DNA from: Cladocopium goreaui
Taxonomy: Eukaryota; Sar; Dinophyceae; Suessiales; Symbiodiniaceae
Length of the DNA: 64,000 nucleotides
Direction of reading: 5' to 3'
NCBI GenBank assembly: GCA_947184155.2
Contig: CAMXCT020001081.1
Coordinates: forward strand, 1-64,000
Positions within the stretch are counted from its first letter, which is position 1, and each line of letters opens with the position of its first letter. The position numbers and the translations under genes are program-made. The notes under the pieces were generated by a model. It was given only the letters and a program-made list of their open reading frames with translations. It searched no databases and was not told where the DNA came from. Shown piece by piece: positions 1 through 11,062 of the stretch.

Positions 1-2
1 AG

Positions 3-971
3 CCTTCACACTCCAACGCAACCACTGTTCTCTGCAAAGTCCTCAGGTTAGAATCGGAGCTGGACCGTGTGTTCGGCTTCAGACAGCACAAGAAATGTGT
101 GACGCTGTCTTCGATACATAAGGCCATGGGCCATGGATCCACGGGGAAGCGATTCAGATCCCATTTAGCCTTGGAATCAAATGGTGATGAGGTTTGAAAA
201 TGGTTCCACCCATGGCCTAAATATGCACATGTTGTGGTGGTTTATGGCTAAAGATGACCAAAGTACACTTGCCTCTCGGTTTAAAATATCTTGTAAATTA
301 TAAACCTCTACTGCAAATCAGTAGGGAAACAAATATGTTGGATTGCTACTTTGAAGTTGTTCAGCTGCCAAGCTTAAACCCTGAAGGCCAAAGGTTTGGA
401 ATGGCATTCCGTCTACATCCTTCAACCATTCAGCCTGCCTCTAAAGAATCTTGCGGAAGGCGAAGATGTCCCGGAGTGGGAACGGATCCAAGAACAGAAT
501 GTGGCATATGTGGCAGTGACACGTGCGAGCAGAGAGCTACTCTTCCTGAAACACATCAAAGGCCTCAAGGATGACCCTACGAAGATCGTTGAAGTCTTTG
601 GGGAGGAGACGGCAGGAAGTTCGTCAGAGGAGAAGTGGTGGGATGAGCACCAACGAAAGGGCACCTTTGAGGACGCGGAAAACCAAACTCCCGAAACGGC
701 CTTTCCTGGTCTTGATCTTCAGAAGGCTGCAGAGATTCTGCAAATTGAAGGTGGTGCGACAGCTGCAGAAATCAAACGAGCTTTCAAAAAGAGAGTTTTG
801 ATATTCCATCCTGACAAAGTGGAGGAACATCTCAAGATTGCTTACACGGAACATTTCAAGAAGATTGTTGCAGCGAAGGATTTGTTGCTGGCACATTTGG
901 TCAATGAAAAATTGGAACTGAAGCGCGGTGTGGGAAGTGTGGTCAGTTTCAGTACGCAGTTTGGGTTTTGA
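3..971 (+). CDS. UvrD/Rep-type SF1 helicase C-terminus fused to a DnaJ domain (5' partial)
   Basis: Two exons are visible. The first runs from the window edge to 122 and ends VTLSSIHK. The second starts at 387 with AKGLEWHSVYI. Joined, they give the SF1A pattern T(x)SSIHKAKGLEW, and EQNVAYVAVTRASRELLFL a little further on is helicase motif VI. After a short acidic linker comes a J domain (about 710-900) with AAEILQIEGGATAAEIKRAF, the catalytic HPD tripeptide (807-815) and a helix III/IV continuation. The family unwinds DNA with ATP; a J domain recruits Hsp70. The intron 123-386 is GC-AG and phase 0, with AAGGCCA at both junctions. The open frame ends at 971, but a GT at 929 could start another intron, so the C-terminus is uncertain. 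The N-terminal ATPase motifs lie upstream of the window. Helicase and J-domain identities are firm; that they form one protein rests on one continuous reading frame. Confidence 0.8.
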
Positions 972-1779
972 CTCAGAAAGTGAGGCTGTTATTGCTGGAG
1001 GAAACTCGTCGCACCAACTCACTTCAACCAAAGATCATCAATTGTCAATGATGTTTGAATGGGAACTGTTTTTTGGGTGCCACATCCAGCCAGCTCACCA
1101 GCAATATTTAAGTCCAGAAGCTCATATCTCAGAGATGTTCAAGCTTGCTCATGTCCTTCCAGTAGTTGTGGAGACTTGTGAATCCTTTGTGGTAGCCTTG
1201 TTCAGCAGAAGTCTGGTTGCCTCTATACTTGGTTCAACCTTAGTTGTAGCTGGTTTGTAGCAGGGCGGCTGCGTCAATTGCTGCAGCACAGCTGCAAGTT
1301 TTTTGCTCATGAATCTCAAACCATATGTTTCTTTGATTTTCTTTGGGTCACCTTGTTTTGTTGAGAGGCCTTCAACTGGTGTAAATCCTCCTTATCTTCA
1401 TCCTTGGAGTAAAGGTCATGAACAGTGAGATTTCCTTCCTGTTTTTGCAGGCCGTGGACCACCATGGTATCCTGTGATGTGGGCAGATCTGCGCAATTTC
1501 TGCCTCTCGGCATTTTGCTAGAGTGGTAGGGGAACTTCCAAAAGATCAGATCAGTGTAGTTGCATAGGTTTCAAACGGTTTCAACTGGTTTCAAATGATT
1601 TCAAAGTCATTAACAGCCAGCAAGAAGGCGGCTCAGGTGCTGTTTTACGTGTTGGATGCAAGTGAAAGATGTTGCGATATGGTTTGAATGATGGTTGGAT
1701 GAGGTCGTTCGCCCACATGTGACCTGATGACTATCGGACTGCTCGAAAACCCTGCCACACATCGAAGCCAAACCCGAGC

Positions 1780-1824
1780 ACCTCGGTGCTGTGCTGCACT
1801 GCCAGTGCCGCACCGCACCGAGGT
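1780..1824. repeat. Near-perfect hairpin repeat, copy 1
   Basis: The 45-bp sequence begins ACCTCGGTGC and ends GCACCGAGGT. The arms pair along about 22 bp with two mismatches around a one-base centre. The same hairpin occurs at 2060-2104, differing only at a few positions in the left arm. Confidence 0.85.
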
Positions 1825-2059
1825 ACCAGGGTTTGGATGCCGTTGACAACAGTTTCAACGTGGTCAGTTTGATGACTTTTGATAACTTTTGTATCACGGT
1901 ATCAGGCACAAGCGATCAGCTGCTGTTGGAAGTTGCGAGCACGGCTTCTTTGCTTATTCTGTTGGCTCTTGACAGCTCTTGCTGGTGGCCGATGTCAGGG
2001 GAGTTTGTGGTGGCACAGCTCAATTTGGGCAGAGTTTGCGGAGGAACTTGCTAAAAGGC

Positions 2060-2104
2060 ACCTCGGTGTCGTGCTGCACTGCCAGTGCCGCACCGCACCG
2101 AGGT
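2060..2104. repeat. Near-perfect hairpin repeat, copy 2
   Basis: Second copy of the hairpin at 1780-1824, 280 bp downstream in the same orientation. The right arm and the bases after it (AGGTACCA) match the first copy, so the shared unit is slightly longer than the palindrome. Confidence 0.85.
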
Positions 2105-2692
2105 ACCACATGGTTGGAAGTGGTTGACACAGTGAGTTTTGGATAGTTTTCCAACATGTCCACTCAGTGTCTTTGTTGCAAGTTGGACACAGCTTGTCTG
2201 CTGGCTCTAGCTGGCGGCAAAGGTCTGGGTCATGCTGAAGGTTCCACCAATGTGTCTGCCAGCAAGTGCCCAGGGTCTCAAGGATGAGCTGGTGACATCA
2301 GGACAAAAAGAAGTCTTTTTCACCTGGAACAAGAATGAGTTCTAAACAATTATATAAGTTCTATTTCCCTTGCGTCCATTGTTATGCTACCTGAAGGTTG
2401 CGGTCAAAGGAGGATCAGCCATTCTGGCAGTTTCTGCTCGGGATGAGTTTCCACCAATCGCTGTATGATTCTGATGGTATGGGATTACTATGAAGTGCCC
2501 CAGAATATCGCAAAATAACAACAACTGTAACAACAGTATATATTATATATAATATATATTATATATATATATATTATCATTTTAGATCCATATCTAACCA
2601 TGCAGATATTCTGTGAGAATACAATGTCCTGTCCATGGATCCATATGTGTTTAACCGCCTTCTGCGGCCACGGTGGTTCCAGCGAACGCGGC

Positions 2693-2959
2693 ATGGCCAC
2701 CCGGAGCTGTGGCTTGGGCGAGGCGGTGGCAGCTGCCTCCAAGACCTGCGCGGTGCATCGAGAGGCCTACGATCGGTGCTTCATCCAGTGGTATCGCTCC
2801 AGTTTCCTCAGTGGCGACTTATCCAGTGACAGTGATCCGTGTCGAGAAAAATTCGACACTTATCGCGGTTGCGTTCTGAAGGAACTCAGGGAGCAAGGTG
2901 TGGAAAAAATTGCCCATTTTGAATACAATGCAACTCCGGAGCGTGAGTTTGATGCCTAG
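2693..2959 (+). CDS. TRIAP1/Mdm35-like twin CX9C mitochondrial protein
   Basis: An 88-residue frame from ATG 2693 to TAG 2957-2959. Two CX9C pairs are exact: C19/C29 and C50/C60. The intervening sequence YDRCFIQWYRSSFLSGD and the following DPCREKF...YRGCVLKEL match the TRIAP1/Mdm35 pattern closely. These small proteins fold by Mia40-dependent disulphide formation in the mitochondrial intermembrane space and partner PRELI/Ups proteins to carry phosphatidic acid between membranes. Length fits the family (about 75-90 residues). An in-frame start exists at 2600, but the extra residues do not look conserved, so 2693 is preferred. The end overlaps the next gene by 8 bp in another frame. A GTGAGT at 2943 could instead splice this frame into the next gene (see findings). 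Confidence 0.85.
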   Translation: MATRSCGLGEAVAAASKTCAVHREAYDRCFIQWYRSSFLSGDLSSDSDPCREKFDTYRGCVLKELREQGVEKIAHFEYNATPEREFDA

Positions 2960-4952
2960 CGCATGTTGTGTCGCCGTGGCTCTGACTTGCTGTTTGATGT
3001 TTGCCCGGGCAGATATTTTGGAAGACTGGATCTACCCTTTAGAAGCTGATGTGTTTTTTGCTGGAACTTTTGAAAAACAATGGTCGCATTTTCCCCACAA
3101 CAAATCCCTTGTTCCCATCACCTTGGAACACGTGGCAGATTGGTTGGAAAGCCAGGGCCGAGACGAGGAGGTCATAGAGACACTTGAGCATCCAGTGACA
3201 CAGAAGGCTTTTCGATCCGACAACCCCAGTCCAGTGCAATATATCCAGGAAGCATTTTTACAGGGTCATTCAATGGTGATCAATTCTTTAAACCGATGGT
3301 CTGAACCTGGAAAAAGGGTAGCCAAAGACTTAAATGCAGCTGCGGATCTACCTGTGGATGTCTACATGTATTTAACTCCACCACATTCGCAAAGCTATGG
3401 GATGCATTCAGATGTCATGGATGCGTTCATGGTTCAACTGGGTGGTTCCAAATCTTGGAAGGTCTGTGACGTGACTAGTTGGATGGCACCGCGTGAAAGA
3501 TACGACCAGCTGCCACTGAAACTGAATGGAACGTGTGAGGAGGTCCTAATGCAACAAGGTGATGTGATGTATTTACCTTATGGCACCTTACACCAAGCAA
3601 GTACATCTTCTGACTATTCCATGCACTTGACGGTCAACATTGAGAGGCAGTACTATGTTTGGTTGGCGCTGATTTTTGCGATGATTCACAAAGTTGCGAA
3701 ACCCGACCTGACCATCGAAGCGTTCCTTGCCAGCAACGAGTTTGCCCCTGATGATGAAGAGAACGACCTCTACCGGCTGATGCTCACGGTGTCCTCATCG
3801 CTCCCACTGATGCATCGCCTGCCTGGCGGCGGCCAAGTGGGAAGGTCCTCCAGGTTGCTGCTGACTCCATTGTGCAACGAGGATCTACCAGCTGAGTATC
3901 TTCCCAGCGTGAAATCGCAATTGAAGGAGTTGCTGACATCTTTGCTGACGATTCTGCCTGAGCATGGGCCAATGGAGGTGTTGTTGGATGGTCGCAGGAT
4001 GCCGATGTTGAAGCTGGTGAAACAGCTTCAGAAGAAGTCAGAGGACTTACTTCCTTGGGCTCTCCAACTGGCACGTGTCCATTCCATCAAACATGCTGGG
4101 CTGCAACTGCAGAAACCTCACCTGTTTGAGTCCTTATCTTCAGCAAGAAAGTTGCATCATGAGCTTTTTACACGTGCAAAACTGGACGATTTCCCTGCAA
4201 AGATCTCAGGGAAAGCGTCATTTGTGCGCAGATCCGCTTTGCGCGCCGTGTTGCTGGATGATGTGATCCCAGCCAGGTTGATTATGAACAACCAGGTGGG
4301 GATTGGCCAAAATTGTCCAACCACCAAGAGATGAGTTAAATTTCCAGACTTGGCTAACATTTTGTGGGCCCATTGGTGCCAAATTTGGGTTTGTCTAGAC
4401 ATGAATGAGTTGTACCGTACCCCAAAGTTGTCATATCTCGATAAGAGTTATAGATGAGAATGGGTTGTGCTATGCCGTTAGTATACCCCTAAATTGTCAT
4501 ATTTAAATGGCCAGCATAGGGCTTTAAGCCACTCAAGTTCGGACTTGACGCATTTCACTACTACGTTCCGTTTATCTTCATTGCCCGTCGTGTCAACCCT
4601 TTTACAAAGGTTTTGCCCTCTGGCAGTTTAACATAGCTATGAACAATGGCCCATTTATCGATCATATACCTACTTAAAATGATCATTGTCTATAGCAAAC
4701 TGTTAAATTACCAGAAGGTATATCCCAGTTATATCTGCGTTATATAAATCCCCAAAGAAAACAACGTTGGCCGAGGTGCTTCCTGTGACTCCACAGCAGC
4801 TCTCAGCAGTCCGCTATTGTCTGGGCCTCTACAGCGAGCTGTCTGCGCAGGGGCGACCCTTTCGGCTGATGGAGGTGGAACGACTGGGCCAAAGCGCCAT
4901 TCAGCTACTGCATCAGCTGATTTTGAGCGGGGCAGTGGAAGTCATTGCTTAA
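2952..4952 (+). CDS. JmjC oxygenase of the NO66/MINA (ribosomal oxygenase) type, two exons
   Basis: Exon 1 is 2952-4295 and exon 2 is 4758-4952, joined by a phase-0 GT-AG intron; the product is 512 residues. The JmjC (Cupin_4) core shows YGMHSDVMDAFMVQLGG, with Fe ligands H152 and D154, and GDVMYLPYGTLHQA, with the third ligand H214. Exon 2 supplies a winged-helix-like tail (QLSAVRYCLGLY...VERLGQSAIQLLHQLI), as in ribosomal oxygenases, which hydroxylate ribosomal proteins with 2-oxoglutarate and Fe(II). If the start is 2952, the N-terminus reads as a signal peptide (hydrophobic run, then ARA before DILEDW), which is odd for this family. Alternative starts are 2928 and 2898, or joining to the upstream gene through a 70-bp intron (2943-3012). 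Substrate specificity cannot be read from the sequence. Confidence 0.85.
4615..4720. mobile_element. MITE family 1 copy, inside the JmjC intron
   Basis: A foldback element with ends CCCTCTGG(C)AGTTTAACATAG and the inverse CTGTTAAATTACCAGAAGG. It shares its terminal sequence with copies at 6122, 26005, 33717 and 35453. It has no coding capacity. Confidence 0.7.
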
Positions 4953-6318
4953 GAAATCACTGGAAGGGAGCGGGCCGTATTGCCAAGAAAATTGTGGAAG
5001 GGGAGTCGGTTGGAGAAACGAATTGAGTGGGCCCCAACCGCATTGATAGAGAAGATCAGATGATTTTGGTACTTGGAGATATCTGGAAATGATGGGAAAG
5101 CAACCATTTAATCAATTTAAATCAATCATCATTGATGCTGGAGTCTCTATGCTCATTTGATGTTGTGTTTTCTTTAGGGTTGATGGGTGTCATGAAACCT
5201 CTGGCTATTTGAGGATGGTTGTTCTAGGCTTCATAAAATCCCATCATAAAACCTTGGCGGTTTGCTGGAATTGTTTCTAGTAACTCTAGTGCGAATCTGA
5301 ATATAGATATACACAGATGCAAGATGATGAAAGTTTCAAATCTAATTATTCTACAGTCTTGCTGGTTCCTTCCTGATGATCGTTTGATGAGTGGCAGAAA
5401 CTACACCATGCTCACTTGAAAGCCGAAAGGTTCAGAGGAAGACATGATTGCAAGAACTGCCAGTGGAGCAGAAACAGAAACAATGGTCAAATGCCAAGGC
5501 AAGTGTCACTTCTGTTGAACAATGACCACAGTTGAATCAGCCATGCTGATTTGACAGCTCCCAGCTCCGAAAGCAGGGCTGTCACTGGCGCTGTCAATGA
5601 TGGCATGCTGATTTCAGATTTGGTGAGTTTGGATGCGAATCCCAGCTTCGAGAAGACTTGGTCGCAGGTTGCTTGTTGATGGAGCAAATTGCAGAGGTTT
5701 GTTGGGTGATCAATGGCAAACCATGGGACCATGGGATGTAAATTAGACATGATATGATATAATCAAGCGAAAGCAGAACATTCGCCAGTCATCTGAGGTT
5801 TACTTGTCATGCTGTAGCACGGAGAGAGGCCTCATTGGGGATTCATAGGCGTTCAACCAAATTCAAACAGCTTGGTTGGGAGGATAATGTCCATCTATCT
5901 CCAGAGATTTTGTTCCACGCTGGATATGAAGGATGGCTGCAGTTGTGGTTGAAGATGTTGAGCTGAAGCATGGCAAGCTGGGGGATCTGATCTTGATTGT
6001 ATTTCTAAGTTTCCATTTTGGGGACTGAGTACATATTGTATGAACATATCATTGTCATATCATTCTTATTCTTTGTCATTAACATATCTCATTCCATCAT
6101 ATTCATTCATATTCCATTTTTTATCTGGTTATTTAACATAGCCATGGACAATCCCTCATAAATGGAGGTTTTAATGGGAAAAACCATCTATAAATGGGCC
6201 ATTTTCCATGGCTATGTTAAATAACCAGAGGGTATCTCATTCCTTTTTTTTGTTTCGTGGCTTGATCTGCCCTGCCAAACTGGTGAAGTCAGGCGGGGAT
6301 TGCTGGAGACACTGTGAG
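4953..6318. other. Non-coding stretch
   Basis: Only short, unconvincing frames on both strands. The stretch is AT-rich around 6000-6120 and contains one MITE copy (6122-6234). It is either intergenic DNA or the intron before the 6319 exon. Confidence 0.45.
6122..6234. mobile_element. MITE family 1, best-preserved copy
   Basis: About 113 bp with inverted termini of about 26 bp: TCTGGTTATTTAACATAGCC on the left and its exact complement on the right, running into CCAGAGGGTA. The left end lacks three bases of the outer motif. The interior is short and carries a secondary palindromic segment around ATAAATGG. Confidence 0.8.
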
Positions 6319-7209
6319 GGTTGCTGCTGCCATGATCTCGACTTCGCCCATCTCAGAGAAGCCGTGGCCAGCCACGTCTACGCGCTGGACCGAGGGGAAC
6401 TTCTCTGGGATGGGCCAACTGAGTGATCCACTGGATTCCACTGGTCACTATAGGATCTTGGGTTTAGTAAAGATGGAAAAACTATGGAACGATATGGAAC
6501 ACAATTTGCTTTTGAGGTTTTTAAGGTTCGGAACTCTCATTTTGTCGAGATCCATCATTGTTTGTTGCTTACATTGCCAGTGATGAGGACTTTCTGGCTC
6601 CTGCAGACAAAGTGAAGCGGGCTTTCTGGTTGATGCCAGAGGTATGGAGCTCAGGTCACTGCTGGAGGGCTAAACGGCAGCAGTTCCGTTTGCGGCAGCA
6701 GATCCTGTCGGGCAACCACACAAAAGTGACTAGTGTGGGTGTAGGTCCAACCTCAACACATTCCAACCACAGATGTTGGTTGATTTTAGGTAATTTTACA
6801 GCATGGCTATGAACAATTACTAACTAAATTAGCAATAGGTAAACCATCATAAAATCATCTAGAAATCATCTAGACATGGGAATCGACCGTTTCCAACTTT
6901 CGGTATCTTCCAGGTCTATGTGGCGGGTCTCCATGTGACGCATCATTGCTTTGGAGATGTGGCCAGTTGGTTGGCCTCCAAGGAGCTGAATGGCTTGGAT
7001 GGCTTGGATGGTTTGGATGGCTTGGATGGCTGGCACAATCCCACAACATGTGCTTCAGTATGCTTCAGTCTAAGCAGTGTATTTCAGCTGTGTATGAAGG
7101 TTTTTGGTGTCCAACTGCCTGCCAAATTTCGGCTCCATCGACAAGACAGTGATACAGGATGGCACAGCAATTCGAAAACCATCCCCAGGTGTGGCAACAA
7201 CGAGTGCAG
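6319..7209 (+). CDS. Multi-exon gene fragment; first exon resembles the end of an ABC-transporter ATPase
   Basis: Four exons can be chained. 6319 to about 6415 reads CCHDLDFAHLREAVASHVYA then LDRGELLWDG, resembling the H-loop histidine and the strand pair that end an ABC ATPase domain. 6581-6641 (61 nt) is preceded by TTGCCAG and followed by GTATGG, and reads DEDFLAPADKVKRAFWLMPE. 6914 to about 6990 reads VYVAGLHVTHHCFGDVASWL and joins the previous exon in phase 0. 7088-7209 reads LCMKVFGVQLPAKFRLHRQD and ends at a GTGACT donor. Linking exon 1 to exon 2 needs a GC donor inside GATGGGCCAAC. The ABC assignment rests on one exon with no Walker motifs in view, so it is tentative. Exons 2-4 match nothing I recognise. 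Confidence 0.4.
6989..7030 (+). repeat. Short tandem repeat, GGATGGCTTG units
   Basis: Four to five 10-bp units immediately after the 6914 exon. If translated they would add a (GLD)n stretch, but the array more likely lies in the intron. Confidence 0.8.
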
Positions 7210-7786
7210 GTGACTAATGCGACAACATCAACAGCAGTTTGAGACCATTCCATATTACTCAGCATCTATTTAGTTTTTACATCTAGACAGTGCTGTACTT
7301 GAATCAGCTCAGACCTTGACTATGTCGTTCTTCAGGAAAGCATGGGTTGTAATATCAATCAACTTCTTTGAGTAGCCCAGCAATGCATAGTTTCCCAGTG
7401 GGCTGAGCGCTAGCGCCCCTGATCGAACGATGCCAGACACTCAGTGATGTCACCTTATGCAGGACTTGATTTGTTTGATAGATACCTATGGCATCCTTTT
7501 GCCGTATGGAGAATGATTCAACATGAGAACATGTCATCAAAGTCCGAGAATCCAGGTCGCCGTGCGTTTGCTTCAAGCTATCCTTGGACCCAGGACTGGA
7601 AGCAATCTGATAATTTGCCTGTGACAAAGACCATGACACTTGCAAATCGTAGGAGATCTTTACTGATGATGTACAGAAAAGTGTCATAGATTGTCATAGC
7701 GAATATCATCAGTAAATGCCGTAATTTTGCCATTTTGGATCGGTTCATCATTGGTTCATCCCATGTGTTTTTTTTCAACTTGTCAG

Positions 7787-9580
7787 GAGATGGCGCGGCC
7801 ACCGGCACGAGCCGGAGGAGCCGGACAGCTTTCTATGAGAAGGAGCCAATCGATGGATGGCAACAGATGGCAACAAGTCGTGAGACTTTTCACGTGGGAA
7901 AGTGCCAATCAACCACATTGTATATCTAAGATTGGTTGTTTCAAGGGCCACATGAGACTTGAAGGATCCACATTTTTGTTTGTTTCTTTCCACTGTTCCA
8001 ACCAGTAACCAGTCTTCACGTAAAGCTGAAATCCCGGAGCATGGTGAAACCGTGAAACCTGAGAGCCGTGGCGCTAAAGCTGTGAGGATCACTTGGACCA
8101 TCGATTTGATTCGCAAGATGCCGACTGGGCGGCCTATGGATTGCCCAACTATTCCAAGTTGACTGGCCAGGAATCTTTGGGAAATGAGATGAGTTTTTCC
8201 AGCAGGTGCTTTCGGAACCAGATTTTGTCAACATCCACGGTGTTTGTAGTGGTCCTGCCTATGAGAAAGGTTGTTGGAACTCGATGATAGCTGACTCTAG
8301 GATTTCTTGATGGGACATCAACATGTGCAGCACCACAAAGGCACCCGGGCGCTGTCGCATCACTGTTGGATCGTTTTCCTTTTTGAAGATGTGGCGTTTT
8401 GGCGACTTTGGGAGGATCTGAACCTCCAAATTGTGCATTCAAAATTATCACCAGGATCTGTTGAAGATTGTTGAAGTGAGTTGGCCGTGGCAAAAAACCT
8501 TATGATAACTTATGATTCTAGAAGTGTGGCACCGACCTGGAAGGTGGAGCACATTGCAGCAGAGATTTTCATGAATTCTGCCCCTTGGATGGTGTTCTCA
8601 TGTTTTCTCTACCTATTGGGATGGTATGGGATGGTAGTGATGGATCTGTGGTCTACCAGATCTACCATGGCAAGATATGGATTGAATTTGCCGTTTCATT
8701 ATACTAATTGATGCGCACTCTCCCGTCTATTTTGCCATGGCACTTGAAATCGTTTTGAATCGGAGAGAAGATGGTTTGGTTCGGCTTTCTGATACAGCTG
8801 CGGGGTATAACACGCTGGCGCATTTGTGATTGCTACCCAACTTTAAAACTTTCTCCCCTAGCAGATTCAGATACTGAGGTAGCAATGGCTTCGACTATGT
8901 GTGCGATACTACAGAGCCAACTCTACATTGGACCAAGGAGCAGATGCAGCGATGCAGTTTTTGTTGCGCTTGGCATCTGAAGCAATGCTGGAGCATTGAA
9001 CGCACTGTGACATGAGGTACATGAGGTATAGGTGGAATTGGATGGAATTGAAATGTACTATCACTTGGTCAGATTTCAGCGATTTTAATGGATACCCACC
9101 AGTCGCCACCCATTTGTTTTTGCCACATTTGCATTTGGAAATCGGATGCTTTTGTAGTGAAGACATAGCCGTGCAGGGTGCTCCTGGGAGGACTGCGGAG
9201 TGATGTACTACTTCTCACCAGCAGCTGGAACTGGATGGCATACCTACAAGTCTCCCGGCTGGGAAGTGATGCACCAGGCTCAAGAGTGCACTTCAGATTC
9301 TGTCGACCCAATCCTTTCAAGAGAAGCTTTCCGAACCAAACCGTCCACAAAAAGTACCTATTGGAGTCCAACAATTCCAGCAAGGAGAAGCTTTGCCGAT
9401 GTTTTCATTGTTTCCTAGGCAGTTAAATAGTTAAATATGTAAAAATCCCATGGTTACACCCATTTTCTTATCCCCACCTGCAACGCCGCAGTCTCGAGGT
9501 ATATGCTGGGCACCCCACCAGCCGAATGCAAACCGGGCGAGCATTGCGATGCCTGTGCCGATCCTCCCGGCGAGGTGTGG
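7787..9580 (+). other. Scattered exon candidates, possibly continuing the 6.3-kb gene
   Basis: Several short segments look coding and have an AG acceptor before them. 7787-7877 reads TAFYEKEPIDGWQQM. 8093-8190 reads DADWAAYGLPNYSKLTGQ. 8542-8600 reads VEHIAAEIFMNSAPWMVFS. 8881-8960 reads NGFDYVCDTTEPTLHWTKEQ. 9200-9290 reads YFSPAAGTGWHTYKSPGW. 9498-9575 reads TPPAECKPGEHCDACADPP, which is Cys-rich. They lie in order on the + strand with intron-sized gaps. I recognise no family, and competing frames are open in several of them. Treat as hints for gene prediction, not as calls. Confidence 0.25.
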
Positions 9581-10489
9581 ATGTTGTTGGTGTGACGGAT
9601 GGTGAAACATGTTTGGTAACTTGTCAGGGACATCTAAGTTATAGTGGGTAAGAATCTTATTCTAAGCCAGTTTTGATATATAGATATATATTATATTATA
9701 TAGAATATGGTTTGTGTGTGTGTGGGATATAAACGGATAAACACTTGTAGTAACTTGGATGCACATCCAAGCAGCTTACCATAGATGACATCGGGAGTTT
9801 ACCAATCAAACAATGGGGATATCATACAAAACTGTATCCTAACTTCATCATAACATGGTGGGCATTGTTTTTGTAGCCTTGGCAGATCGCGTTTCCATTT
9901 TTGGGCCGTGGTCCTAGTGATTAGTGAGTGAAATGTCTTTGTGGGTGATGGGTCTTTCTCCACCACAAGCCTTCACAACAAACCAACTATAAGCGTTGTT
10001 CTTCTTGCAGTCAGACTTTCGCCCCAGTACAAGTTGAGGTTTTGATCCCAAACACAAATCTGGTAGTAGTTGATGAGTACTACATATTATTGATATAATA
10101 TTATAGAATTATATGTTTTTAAATAAATATAATAAAACCCGTGAAAGATCGACCAATTTAACAAGCAAATGGCTGGGCCGAAACTTTGCTCAGGTGGCCT
10201 GCACAGTGAAGCTCCATGGAGGTGATTGCAAGGAGCAGAATTCTGTATCATCCAAGCTCCAAACATATGATATTGATGTAATATTGATGGCCCAAACATA
10301 TTGATACTGGTACTGTTACTACAGATATCTATAGTTGTTATTTTTCTTATTGTTGTTATTATTTTTATGTATATTGTTTTTTTATGTATATATATGTATG
10401 ATATTGATATTGATAGATCTATATCTATATAAGAAAATAAGACGTGTGTGGGTGGAGAATGGTGGAGGAAATGCACGCAATATGTTTCT
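9581..10489. other. AT-rich non-coding stretch
   Basis: Contains TA-rich tracts (about 9680-9700, 10085-10130, 10330-10435) and no supported exon. A long minus-strand frame crossing this region is mostly low-complexity translation. Confidence 0.45.
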
Positions 10490-11062
10490 TCTGGGGGATC
10501 CTGTGCAACTTTTGAAGAGGGTTTACTTGACTTGAAGCTGACAGGCTCAGTTTTTGCCGTCATAAGATCTTCAAACCCGCCCACAGAGGGGTACATGTTT
10601 TTTGTTGAACCATTGCAGTATGTGAAAGAGCGAATTGCATCCCTTTTAAAAATTTTGGTAGCATTGAAAATTCTCAACATTCACGGTGAAGTCCGAACTC
10701 CGCTAGGAGTGGCCAGAAGCTAGTGCCGCAAGACTTCCAGTGAGCCCTTGTCATCATTCATTGCTATGGCAGAAACATGCGATTGTCATGAGAATTTGGA
10801 AGGATGTGAACTTATGTGCACAGCTTGTGGCATGGGGATGTGCTACTGTAGTGTCCTGATTTCTAAGGAGCAAAGTGGCCTTTCTCTGATGGGTGAAGCT
10901 GCGGATTGCCAAAGTTTGCAATCCAAAGTCGTTGCACATCGTTTGCTGTTAGAAAAGTCTCCTTCAAATGCTCAAGTTGTGAGGAAATACCAGGTCGCAC
11001 TTGCGGGCAAGGCATTGCCTTTGCATGCCCGAGATAATTTGAAGCTTGATGAAGTGATGTGA
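10490..11062 (+). CDS. Unassigned exon pair, second part Cys-rich
   Basis: The frame 10490-10720 reads LLDLKLTGSVFAVIRSSNPP and YMFFVEPLQYVKERIASLLK with good amino-acid balance. After a stop, the same frame resumes at about 10760-11062 with ETCDCHENLEGCELMCTACG, then MGMCYC and a helical tail ending LDEVM. The Cys-rich piece has a CxC...C...CxxC layout that could bind metal, but I know no family with it. They may be two exons of one gene (the stop would fall in an intron) or unrelated. Low-level evidence only. Confidence 0.3.

Larger units (their letters stand above)
972..2692. other. Intergenic stretch with two copies of a long hairpin
   Basis: No exon is supported here. Open frames are short and do not resemble known domains. 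Apart from the two near-perfect hairpins listed separately, there is an AT-rich tract around 2530-2580 just before the next gene. That tract could be promoter-proximal, but nothing in it identifies a regulatory site. Confidence 0.5.

Noticed and set aside
10087-10680. 197-codon minus-strand frame
   Set aside because: Half of it translates TA-rich repeats; the overlapping + frame has better composition.
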